Notes under the pieces: model-generated | Seen by the model: only the letters and a program-made list of their open reading frames with translations | Told to the model about the DNA's origin: nothing | The model's database searches: none | DNA from: Humulus lupulus | Lineage: Eukaryota; Streptophyta; Magnoliopsida; Rosales; Cannabaceae | Length of the DNA: 64,000 bases | NCBI RefSeq assembly: GCF_963169125.1 | Contig: NC_084793.1 | Coordinates: 98,847,071-98,911,070 of the forward strand | Direction of reading: 5' to 3' | Shown here: piece by piece, positions 35,888 through 46,045 of the stretch | Numbering within the stretch: position 1 is the first letter of the stretch | How the letters are laid out: every line of letters starts with the position of its first letter | Program-made: the position numbers and the translations under genes

Positions 35888-36303
35888 TAGGGGTGGCAAT
35901 TTGGGTCACGACACAACACGACACGATTAAGGTAAACACGAACACGACACATTTAATAATCGTGTCGTGTTTGTGTTTGAGTTTTTGACACGTTTAATAA
36001 TCGTGTCGTGTTCGTGTTTACCTTAATCGTGTCGTGTCATAATCGTGTTGACCCGTTTAATAATCATGTCAGACACGATAACACGAATAATTTGCATAGG
36101 TTTGATGATTTTTTTCATATAGTTATGATTAATCGTGTTATTGTGGTCGTGTCGTGTTGACCTGTTTAATAATCGTGTCGTGTTCGTATTTTTGACACGT
36201 TTAATAATCGTGTCGTGTTCGTGTTTACCTTAATCGTGTCGTGTCATAATCATGTCGACACGAATCTGATACATTTACACGAATTGCCAGCCCTATTTTG
36301 TAC
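35880..36303. mobile_element. hAT-type MITE with 8-bp duplication
   Basis: A 408-bp element (35888-36295) starting TAGGGGTGGCAATTTGGG and ending CGAATTGCCAGCCCTA, so it has imperfect inverted ends. It is bounded by the 8-bp direct repeat TTTTGTAC (35880-35887 and 36296-36303), the target-site length of hAT transposons. The interior is almost entirely CGTGTCGTGT-type repeats on both strands, giving long fold-back pairing. It has no transposase. It lies within copia E pol and so inserted after E. Confidence 0.93.
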
Positions 36304-36720
36304 TTCTTGATGTTATTTGCAAGGTTTCATGAGATGAAGCATTTGTATTTAGCATATATAGTTGATCAATTAATGAACCAGTCACCACAAGAGTAGAATT
36401 AAGAAAAATGCTAAATTTATTATTCCCAAATGAACAAGAATAACCAAAGTTGTCCAAAACAGAATTAGAAACCAAATTCCATCTAAATGACGGTACTACA
36501 TAAGTCTCTCTTAATTCAATAAAATGACCATTCTCAAAAGATAATCTAAAAGTGTCAATGGCTTCAAGTGGAACTGCTTTGTCGTCGCCCACATAAATGA
36601 ACCTTTCAGCATCACTTGGCGGCTGGCTCCAAATGCAACCATGCATAGAAACACTTGTATGAGTAGTAGCACCAGAATCTACCCACCAAGTATTGCTAGG
36701 TACAGAAGTCAAATTAACTT
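36296..36720 (-). pseudogene. copia E protease region
   Basis: Open frame on the minus strand with the active-site block WWVDSGATTHTSVSM (36690-36640), then YVGDDKAVPLEAIDTFRL and WNLVSNSVLDNFGYSCSFGNNKFSI, the usual protease-to-integrase segment of copia polyproteins. The upstream join to gag is broken by a TAA at 36718-36720, and the downstream join by the MITE. Confidence 0.9.
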
Positions 36721-37510
36721 AAGAACAAACAAAGGTGAAAAGTCTATCTCTCTTTATACGCCATGCAACGTATTTGGACATTCCTTCTTCACATGCCTAG
36801 GTTTCTTGCAAAAGAAGCAAGTGAATCCCTCATCCTGAGTCTTTTATTTCTTGGGTTGTGAAGTTCCCACTGCAGTTTCCTTATCCTGAGTCCTCTTTCG
36901 GTTGTTGCTCTTTGAGGTAGTTGCAACATGAGCACTTTCAATCTTTTCACGCTTCAGTCTATCCTCTTCTTCCACACAGTGTGAAATGAGTCCATTTTCC
37001 ATTTTGATTGTCATAACTCACTATAAACTGACCATAGTGTGCAGGAAGGAAAATGAATATCAAATGCACAAGCAAGTCATCAAACAAGTCAAGCTTTAGT
37101 GCCTTAAGTTTGGAAGCGGTGTTAGACATCTCCATAATGTACCCCCTAATATTTCCTTTTCCCTTATACCTCATCCGGACAAGGTCAGCCAAATGCTTGC
37201 TTGTCTCAGCCTTTTCGTTCTTTGCAAAACGTTTTTCAATTTCTTTGAGGAAATCCTTTACAAATACCTCATCGGACATACCACCCTTGAATGCTTCTGG
37301 AACGTTGCGCTTTAGCATCATTAGACTTAAGTGATTAGAACATTCTCACTTCTCAAAGTTTGCCTTTTCATCAACAGAACCTTTCTCTGTAGGAGAAGCA
37401 GGTTGTTCTTTCCTTAATGCATAGTCTAAATCCATGCAGTCGAAAACCAACAGAATGTTCTCTTTCCAACTCTTAAAGTTTGTGCGGTTAAGCACAGGAA
37501 TTGAGTTCAT
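36721..37510 (-). pseudogene. copia E gag, broken
   Basis: The likely start is the ATG at 37510-37508, opening MNSIPVLNRTNFKSWKENI, a typical copia gag beginning. The following capsid part (37321-36959) includes FLKEIEKRFAKNEKAETSKHLADL and YKGKGNIRGYIMEMSNTASKLK. A CCHC zinc knuckle, CFFCKKPRHVKKEC, lies at about 36825-36780. A TGA at 37346-37348, where tryptophan is expected, and shifts near 36955 break the frame. Confidence 0.85.
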
Positions 37511-38676
37511 GTTGGCAGCAATATTAGCAGCAGAAGCAGTAACTAACAAATCCAGAACAAACAAATAACATATGCTCACATAATAGAAATTCATGTCATA
37601 ATATACAAAATAGTAAAATAAAATAATATTAAAAGACACAAATTTCAATCAACTGTAGTGGTGAGTCCCTTTAAACAAGATACCTAGCACAACATTGATG
37701 TTTAGTCTTTGGATAGAAACAACAATTTGTTTGTGGTACTCTCCATGCAGAAATCAAATACTAATAATAAATTCGGTCAAACAACAACCTTCTTTTGGAT
37801 CGGTATGTTGTTAACTTGGAAACTTTATAATTATCACACATTCATTCATGCATGTGTATTTGTTGTTTGGCCAATCAATAGCCTTCCTTTGGGCTGATCA
37901 TTGATCACATAAACAAAAAACACATACATCTAATTATCTCAAAATAAATAAATCTACGCAAAAGAGGTTACTTTGCAATATTTTGCTTTAATTAATTTAT
38001 TTTAAAATATAGGACATAAAAATTAAGTGTCCGAATCTAATTTTTTTACCATAAATAAATATAATCATGATCACATCATAATTTCATATCCATAATAATA
38101 TTCATACAAATTTTATGAATTTAATAACAAAATAAATTCATATAGGTATTTTATAATCCGAAAAATACACAATAATTCATGCTTTAATGATATTGTACTT
38201 AAATAAATAAAGTATAAATGCATTAAAACTGAAACCAAAATTTATGGTAAATTGTAAAACGTATACACAAATATTGTTTAACATATGCAAACTGCTTACA
38301 TTATTTGTGTAGGCCTTTATTTTATTTGTTGAATCAAAATGTAAATAGTCACACAATTCAGAACAAATCAGAGACTATATATATACATACATAACTCTAC
38401 AATACAAAAAAGAGATAAATATATATATATATGTATATAGATATGCATTTGTATAACTCATTCATATTATGATTTCAATATAAAGAATAGATTATTGTTA
38501 ACAAAATCATGGTATATTATATTGATCATAAAGGATTACGCCAGCCACTCATGAATTTGGAGAGAGAGAAAACTAAAATAAAATCTGATTGCAATGAATC
38601 AAAGTACAGATCATGTAATCAGTCAATATAAAAAATTAGTATTGCCGACTAACATAGAAATCTTAATGACTGATCA
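37511..38676 (-). other. leader of copia E
   Basis: About 1.17 kb of AT-rich sequence upstream (to the right) of gag. No primer site or LTR is found. The five bases GATCA (38672-38676) lie next to the LTR of TA and may be its left target duplication. No gene is supported here. Confidence 0.5.
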
Positions 38677-39374
38677 TGTTGTACCCTAATTTTAGCCCGA
38701 GTTCATTCACTCAGTTCAGATACACCTGGCAAATAAATATACGGAGAAATAAGCAAGGGAATGATATATGCTTATTATCCACGTAGACAACTCCAGTTTC
38801 ATGTGGACACGTGTGGTTTTAGGCGTCCTGTGTTAAACTCGAGCTACAGACACGAAGGTTGTGAAGCGCGAGCTCATAATATTCAAACGACAGTCAAAGT
38901 ACGAGCTTGGGGGAAATATTCAGCTCGTGGTAATTCGAATATATTGCACACCCACGGATCCCCAGAGACTCAAGTCCTTTTATGCGTTTATTTATGACCA
39001 GATTGTCATATTTAATGTCCCAGATATTAGGAGAACATTTATCGTATGATCAAATGATATCCCATTATAAATGGGAAATATATGTATTAAATGTAATAAA
39101 TATGTATATATGTGATTATCTCACGCGGTTACCCAAACCTGTCTATGAAATTCCTTTATAAATATTGGGAATGTACGATAGGGGAGAAGACCATTATTCT
39201 GTAATACTGAAACTTTGCCAAAATAGAGAGAAAAACAACAATAATATAGACTCATGGACTAGGTAGATTTTAACCACTGAATCACGTAAAAAAATTTGTG
39301 TTCTTGTGAATTCATTTCATTTTTCATTACGGTTTATTACTAAGCACTAATCTACCTTATTATTTCTTAATACA
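38677..39374 (+). repeat. 5' LTR of Tat-like element TA
   Basis: About 698 bp from TGTTGTACCC to AATACA, with a TATAAATA box at 39157-39164. It is followed by TGTTGGCGAAAAATTGCG and then a gag start. The beginning resembles that of the TB LTR (TGTTACACCC), but overall the two are different families. The exact right edge is uncertain by a few bases. Confidence 0.72.
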
Positions 39375-39460
39375 CTGTTGGCGAAAAATTGCGTCAAAGG
39401 TTTGGTGCTTTCATTGAGAGGGAAATTAGTGCTTCATCGAAATCCCAGTCAAATCTCATC

Positions 39461-39760
39461 ATGATGTTCACTCGCTCAATGCACGACAATGAGATAGAAC
39501 AGCCTGGTGGGCAGGAGGCCCATCATACCGCTGTTTCGAACAAGCATGGCCCAAAAGTCCAGCAACATCCGGGAAAACAACCGGCGGGTCATGGCGACAC
39601 TGGGAGTTCGGCGTCATTTCCACCGAATCCAAACCCAAACTACTTAAATGTCGTTGAGATGGAAAATATGCAGTTAAGAAGCCATCTCGCTAAGGCAAAC
39701 AGGAAAATTGAGGAGGTTTTGGCTCGATTACCCCCTCTCACAACCAGTATCCCGAGCTAA
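39461..39760 (+). pseudogene. start of Tat-like gag (element TA)
   Basis: About 100 residues from ATG 39461: a polar, glycine/glutamine-rich N-terminus, then a heptad-like helical stretch, VEMENMQLRSHLAKANRKIE, ending RLPPLTTSIPS. This composition is typical of the N-terminal gag of Tat/Retand-type elements. The frame ends at 39758-39760 where the sequence switches to the 3' end of a chromovirus. More gag sequence continues after the inserted LTR, at 42207. Confidence 0.65.
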
Positions 39761-42206
39761 TCAGGTAAATTTCGGGGACGAAATTTCAATAAGGAGGGGA
39801 TAGTTGTAATGCCCCGAATTCCCCGTTGTGTTTAACGGCGTGAACAGTAGGCCGGGAGGGCCGTACTTGCTTAATTATGTTATTAATTGATAAAATGCAT
39901 GTATCTGTTGATTATATTATGATATGATGTGAAATGCATGCATGTGAGTCCATATTTATTATTACAGGGGTGTGGTGGTAATTTGGTCGTTGAGGGTAAA
40001 TTGATTATTTATTCGCATGTTGGTGATATAATTTGAGACCACATTATGATGTGGGTTTGTTCGAGCTATTTGGCATGAGACGATCAAGGAATGTTGATTA
40101 TCGGTTTGGTCATAACAGGTTTAAGCTCAGGGCTCGGGGTGAGTCTCGGGGTGTTTTAATGATTAGAGTGTTACCGGACATTAAAGGGTAACGGAAGGTG
40201 AAATATTGGTGTTTGAGGATATTGAGATTAGCGGGAAAAGGGAAGCGTTAATTATGATTAACGGTGTAGGAGGAAAATGTCAAAAGCTACCCTTGAGTTG
40301 GTTTTAGAAGCTTTAAATACCTAGGGGTATAATGGTCATTTGGGATTTGGATATATATGGTTTAGATGGCTGTAGAGAAAACATAACCAAAACAGAGTTT
40401 TGCTTCTTCTCCTTTCCGTAAGTTCATTTCTCTCTTCTTCCTCTTTGGAGTTTTGAGCTCAAGGTGTGAAATTAAGCTAGGGAACTTGGAGGTTGAGGTT
40501 GTAGACATAGCTCAGTCATTGAAGAGGGTTTGGTTTCGAATTTGAGGTGAGTTTTATCCATTGTTTTACTGGTTTTGCTCTGTTTTCGTTCATAGTTTTC
40601 AGCTTTAGATTTCGGTATGGAAAGTTGGAATCAAGGGGAGTTCTTGGGATGTTTTACTTGGGTTATGATGAGGGATAGTTATGGGTGATGTTTGGAGGTT
40701 TAAATTGGTGTTTGAGAGAGGTTTGGGTGGTGTTTAAATTGGGTTTGAAGGGTTGGTTTCAAGGGAAAACGCAAGGGAGGAAAAACAAGGGTTTTGGCTG
40801 AAATGGAGCTTGCGCCGCGGCATGGCAGGGGTGAGCCGCGGCCCTTGGGGGCTGCTGGGTTTAGGCGCCTCTGTCTGAGGGGCGGGCCGCGGCATGGCCA
40901 AGGAGGGTCATGGCCCTTAAGGCATTTTTGGCCAGAATTAGCTTTTTGGCTCGGGGATGCAAGCCTAAGGCCTCGGGATTGAACCTACTACCCGGTTGAG
41001 TAGTGTTTGAGGTCCCGGAGGTTAGGTTTTGGGTTGGGAGCCTTTTATTATTCATTTTATTGATGGAATCCCATGATTTGGTTATGACCAGGTAATCGCT
41101 AAAGGACCAAAAAGTCGATCGTTCTCAGGGTTGTTCTTTTATTCGTTCTTGCTCGAACCAAAGGTAAGAAAACTGCACCCCAAATGTGACATGCGTGGAT
41201 ATTTACGAGGCATGTGATTATGAGAATATGGACATGGATTGAATATAGGATGCTTAGCATATGTTGCTCATTTGTGCATGGTACTGACTTATTAGTCAGG
41301 TTTGGCAAGGGTGCTAGTATCAGCTGCGAAGCTGTGACTTATTAGTCAGGTTCGGCGGTGATACTGGGCACTGATCATGTTGAGCTGGCTCATTAGTCAG
41401 GACGGTCTTAGCGTGAGTCACGCAAGCCAACAGAGATTAGATCTAATCGACTACTAGCATTGAATGACTCAAAGAGCATTAATGCCAGACCGACCCCGAG
41501 GGTCGATGAATGAAATAAGCGCTTGGAGGCTAGTGGCTTATTTAGCAGCCACTCTTCCATCTGAATTAGTGACATGTATGGCAGTCACTCAGTACGATTA
41601 CCAGAACCTGTTGAAGGCTAGTGGCTTACCTATCAGCCACTCTTCCATTTGAATTAGTGACTTGCTTGTCAGTCACTCAGTGTGGTTTATCAGGACCTCG
41701 TGTGGTGTTTACTCATTTGTTTGAAAGCTTTATGCTCAGTGTGATTATAATGATAATCATTCGATAATGTTTATATAAAGTGTTATGTTTTCTTGCTGGG
41801 CCTTGGCTCATGGGTGCTATGTGGTGCAGGTAAAGGGAAAGAGAAGCTCACCTAGCCTTGAGTGGAGAGCTGATGTGGTGGTGTGTACATATGCAGCCGC
41901 TTGACTGCCACGGCCAAGGTGTTCTCAGAGGAACTAGGGGGTTTACCCTATTTTTGCCGCTTAGGTCGGCGAGATTGTAACTTTTCCACAGTAGTGACCA
42001 TTTTGTACTGAGAACAGCTTGTAAACGTTTTGTTTAGCTCTGTAGAGCAGTTTGTAATGAAAATCTCCATTACCTATTTTACTAGTTTTATACCTTGACC
42101 TGTTAATTACACTTAGAGCACATTTTTGACCAAAGGACTCAGGTAGTGAGTCAAATTTTCGGTCCACCATTCACCGTAACTGTTCTGGGGTAACCAGGGC
42201 GTTACA
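39761..42206 (+). mobile_element. 5'-truncated B-family chromovirus: 3' tip and LTR
   Basis: About 44 bp (39761-39804) match the 3' tip of the B internal region (TTTCGGGGACGAAATTTC and a purine tract, AAGGAGGGGATAG), followed by a complete LTR, 39805-42206 (TGTAATGCCC to GGGCGTTACA, 2402 bp). It is therefore not a simple solo LTR; the 5' LTR and nearly all internal sequence were removed. Right flank GAAGA (42207-42211); no left copy is adjacent, as expected if a deletion removed it. The LTR has a CCGCGG-rich block (40807-40905) and two 88-bp repeats at about 41528-41700. Confidence 0.9.
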
Positions 42207-42343
42207 GAAGATGTTAGTTATACTCGGCAAGAGGGAGGTCCTTCCATAATACGTGATAATTGGAATGTCGCACCAAACCAAGCTCGAGCTTGGAGGTACA
42301 ATAAACAATCAAACGTGTACGATAGGATGGGAGGTGTTGAACA
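42207..42343 (+). pseudogene. continuation of Tat-like gag (element TA)
   Basis: A 45-codon open stretch in the frame starting at 42207 (EDVSYTRQEGGPSIIRDN... VYDRMGGVEH) lies between the truncated chromovirus and copia D. It fits gag of TA interrupted by both insertions. The last five bases, GAACA (42339-42343), are the left flank of copia D. Assignment to TA is by context. Confidence 0.55.
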
Positions 42344-44205
42344 TGTTAGGAGTGTGTCCTCAAAGCATGTAAAGACATTTGTTTTCTCTGTGAATAAATA
42401 AATACAATGGTTTAATTATTATTGTTATATTTAGATTGTTAAATTATTGTTTGAATAATTTTATAAATATCAGAAAAATTCCATATTCATTGTTAAGGAT
42501 GTGATCTTGTATTAGTACGAGAGAATTAAGATCACATGAATGAATAAAAATAGTCAACAACAACAAATTAAAGTTATGGGATCTTTAATTGGAGTTGTAA
42601 GTACGGTTTATTGAGTATCATAATGATACAAATAATCTAGATTCGGATTATTGATGTGGAAAGACATCTCGGTAAAGGTGCTTTATATAATATGATTATA
42701 TATGACATGGACCGATATGAATTAAAGTCTTTATCCAAAAACCATTTAATAATAAAGACTTGTAATTCATATCATAACTGATGATCATTTATAGATCAAC
42801 CTAAATCTTGAGTGTTCATGAACTCGTGTTCATGTTTATTAAATCTTTTGATTCATTCGTTAAGGTCTCTTCAAAGAATGAGGCTAATGATTTTTGTTTT
42901 GGAGATTTAATATAATGGATGGCTGGGAACATTTATCAACAATACGGAATCTAATCTTTCCTAATGGATCGTATATTAGTTCCCTTAAGGATTAATTCTG
43001 GAACTGAATGATTTTGAGCTCAAATCTATAATTAGATTATAGATTAATTATTCACTAGTGAATTAATGGTACTTAAGGAATAAGAAGCAAATTAGAAAGG
43101 TTAAATGGTAATTCTCCCATTCTAATTTATGAACTAATTAATTAGAGGGTTGAACTATTGAAAGATGGTTATATCAATGGACGACTTAAGAAAAAGATTT
43201 CTGTAAAAATATATCTATAACATAAAGAGTGCAATTCTGAATTTATAGTGGAGTAATATCAGAATTAATAAATTAACTATTATAATTAAAGAGTTTAATT
43301 ATTTAGTTTCAATTTATTTGAGCTTAATGTTATAGGTCCATGGTCCTCGAAATGGCTCAAACAATCACTGTCAAAGGCAAATACAAAAATGGGCAAAAAG
43401 GACTTATGTGATAAGTAAAATATTTTTCTATGTATCATTAATTATTTGATTTAACAAAAATATAATTAATTTTGAATTAATTTATTTTTGGGATTTTTGG
43501 TATTTAAATAATAATAAACATTGGGAAAAATCACATGCCTACACAGGCATGTGGTACACGTGTGGCACAGTGCACAGGCACTGTGCTACACTCATAAGAG
43601 ATGGACTGAGTCTCTTGATTCCACAATTTTAGTTATTTAAATATTAAATAAATAATGAGATATTTTAATTTGATTAAAATATTATTATTTAAACAAAAAT
43701 CTGATAACTGATCAGTTATTTTGAATTTGTTTAAAATAACAAATATTTTAATATATTGGATATTATTAAATATTGGATATCAGTTTTCACAGAACATAAT
43801 TTTTCAGGGATAGAAAAATATCTAGGATTCTCTCATAGAAAAGAGAACAGAGACAAAAGCAAAGGTCATTGTTCTTCACAAAACCTAGGTCCAAACTTTA
43901 TCAGATCTCATGTGTTGAGAACATCTAATAAATAGTTTATTGCCTATTATTTGTATAGCGAGCCCACACTCGTTCTTTGTGTGACTGAGAACATTTTGGA
44001 AGATCTTGGTGTGAGATCTCAAGGATTCAGCCATACGAAAAGATAGCAGCTAGGAAGGACCTGAGGTAATTTTTCTATTCTTGTCCTTGATTCAATATAT
44101 ATATGAGTGTGAAGAAGTAGATCTATAAATCTTATGGGATTAATCTGACAATTTGATTATTGTTCCGCTGCGCATAATCTCTGATTTGATCAATAAAAAC
44201 CAACA
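42344..44205 (+). repeat. 5' LTR of copia D
   Basis: 1862 bp, TGTTAGGAGT to ACCAACA. Relative to the 3' LTR it lacks about 50 bp after position 43448, between short TAATTA repeats. Contains three consecutive perfect stems: CACATGCCT/AGGCATGTG (43532-43553), GCACAGTGC/GCACTGTGC (43565-43586) and AAGAGA/TCTCTT (43596-43616). Confidence 0.93.
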
Positions 44206-44207
44206 AA

Positions 44208-44219
44208 TGGTACCAGAGC
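44208..44219 (+). promoter_or_regulatory. primer binding site of copia D
   Basis: TGGTACCAGAGC, one mismatch from the initiator-Met tRNA complement, two bases after the LTR. Confidence 0.85.
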
Positions 44220-46045
44220 CATCTTCACATATATATGTATTGAATCTGTGTGGGTTTATGTTTATGCATTTATTTATTTTGATGAATGAATGGATGGCTT
44301 AATGTGATTGAATGCGTGGGAATGTTGAATCGTTAATTGTATGGTGTTTTTGGGTTAGGATTTGTTTATGATTAGATCATTGTGTAAGCCGTTAAAGAGC
44401 ATAGGATTTATGTAATTTTATTTGGTTTTCGACACCATAAAATTGTAATTCCGATCACACAAAAGTCAGAACGGAGCCCGGGATTCAGAACTTAGCTACC
44501 GCACCTCCGAGGCCGACCTCCGAGCCGCTGCCGAACGTCGTACGGACGTGTCCGTACGGTCCAGCCCCGGCGGCCCCATTTTGACGCTGTGTGTCCCCGC
44601 CTACGGTCCAGAATTTTTTTTTTTTTTTTTTTTTCTGAAATTAATCTGTTATTTTTTTTTTAATTTTAAAATGTTTAAATATCCTATTTTTGAAATTTGA
44701 TATTTAAATAATGAAATATTTTGTTGTCTTAACAAACTTTTTTGAATATCTTATTTAAAATTTATTTTTTAAAAATAACATATTTTAATTTAAATTCATT
44801 TCAGTTTTAATTAAAATTTGTTTTAATTAAAAGAAAAATAAAAATAATGATTATTTAAAAGTTTGTTTTAATTAATAAAAAATAATTTGAAAATTATTTT
44901 CTTATTATTGTTCTGGACCAACGATGCCACAAATCCTACCGACAGTAAAGTAAAGAAGCCCGATGGAGATCAAGGCATTTTATTTTATTTATTTTAATTT
45001 TATAAAGTGGTTGTAAAATTAGAAATGCCCAAAAGCACCCGGTTCAACATTTATTGTTTATTTATTTATTTAAATAATTATTTTCATATGGTTAATGTGA
45101 TTGATAACATGTTCATGCATTGTATGCCATACATGAAAACCCACACAGTCATAATCATGCATCTCATTAGTAGAAACATGATTATTAGGATTGTCCTATA
45201 TGTTTATATGAATTGTTTTGTGAAATCAATTGCATGTAAATTACTTAGTTTTATTTTGAAAACTTGGTAAAATATCACACCAATTTTTAAGTCTTTATGA
45301 CTTAATTTCTTTAAACTAACTTTATTTTAAAAGTGTTTTAGTAAAGTTTAAATGAACATGATTGGTAATTTAAAATTGGATATGGACCTAGAAACTCGCT
45401 TTCTTTCCAATTTTAATTGTGTTCATAAAGTTTAAAGAAACTATAATTAATTTGGAATTAATTAGGTTAAAAACACTTATTTCAAAATAGTGAGTGGGAG
45501 AGGGTTGATATCTCAAACATAACCCATGGTCTCCATTATTAATATGACACCGTGAGATATGAATAACGCCTCGCGACGGCTTTGTTTTCGTCCCCCTAAG
45601 GAAGGTGTTTGGACATATCAATAGCAAGGTTATATTTCTTACATAGATAGGAACTAATGATGTATTTTAGGCTTGACCGACCCTAAGGCGGCATGTCCTA
45701 AGTTAAGTCATGAACTCCGAAATAATGGGTTACACTCACAAAGTTATGATTAAGCTTGAGAGTGGATAATCATAACTTGACCAAACCAAGCGGTACTTTA
45801 ATGTTTAAAAGAGAAAGTAAAGAGTTATTTTAAGTATTAAACAATAAAGATAAGAATGTCTTATAAATTCTCTAAAATTAATTTGACCGACCCTAAGGCG
45901 GCACTTTAATTGTTAGAAAATTTTATCGTGGAAATTAATCTTTATTTTATGTGTTTTAATTGTGCTCATGCATCACGTTTAATTTCTGAAACTTTGATAT
46001 TTATTTTTCTAAATATAATAATATATTTGTATTTTTATTCAGAAT
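44220..46045 (+). other. long leader of copia D
   Basis: 1.8 kb without a credible gene. It includes a GC-rich patch (about 44478-44600) containing the stem CGTACGGAC/GTCCGTACG (44539-44558), a run of about 25 T (44611-44634), and a block shared with the copia C leader, including GACCGACCCTAAGGCGGCA, which occurs twice (near 45676 and 45886). Packaging or translation signals may lie here; none is identified. Confidence 0.6.

Larger units (their letters stand above)
32188..38676 (-). mobile_element. Ty1/copia element E, minus strand, 5' LTR missing
   Basis: The downstream LTR (32188-32623), pol, gag and about 1.1 kb of leader are present on the minus strand. The upstream LTR is not found: the sequence runs into the LTR of Tat-like element TA at 38677, which evidently inserted in the E leader, and the rest of E lies beyond or was deleted. 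Coding is interrupted by a hAT-type MITE and by stops. Its short LTR (about 436 bp) and divergent protein show that it belongs to a different copia lineage from L, C and D. Confidence 0.88.

Noticed and set aside
35888..36295. CRISPR-like or satellite array of CGTGTCGTGT units
   Set aside because: Units are short, present in both orientations, without unique spacers of constant size, and are bounded by hAT-type ends and an 8-bp duplication.
38761..39049. Small ORFs in the LTR of TA
   Set aside because: They lie wholly in the LTR upstream of its TATA box, overlap each other and show no family features.
39761..42206. Simple solo LTR
   Set aside because: The 44 bp before the LTR match the chromodomain tail and purine tract of gypsy B, so some internal sequence remains and it is a 5'-truncated element instead.
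44611..44634. Poly-T run as the tail of a retrogene or LINE/SINE on the minus strand
   Set aside because: No target duplication, no upstream SINE or LINE sequence, and it lies within the leader of an otherwise continuous copia D.
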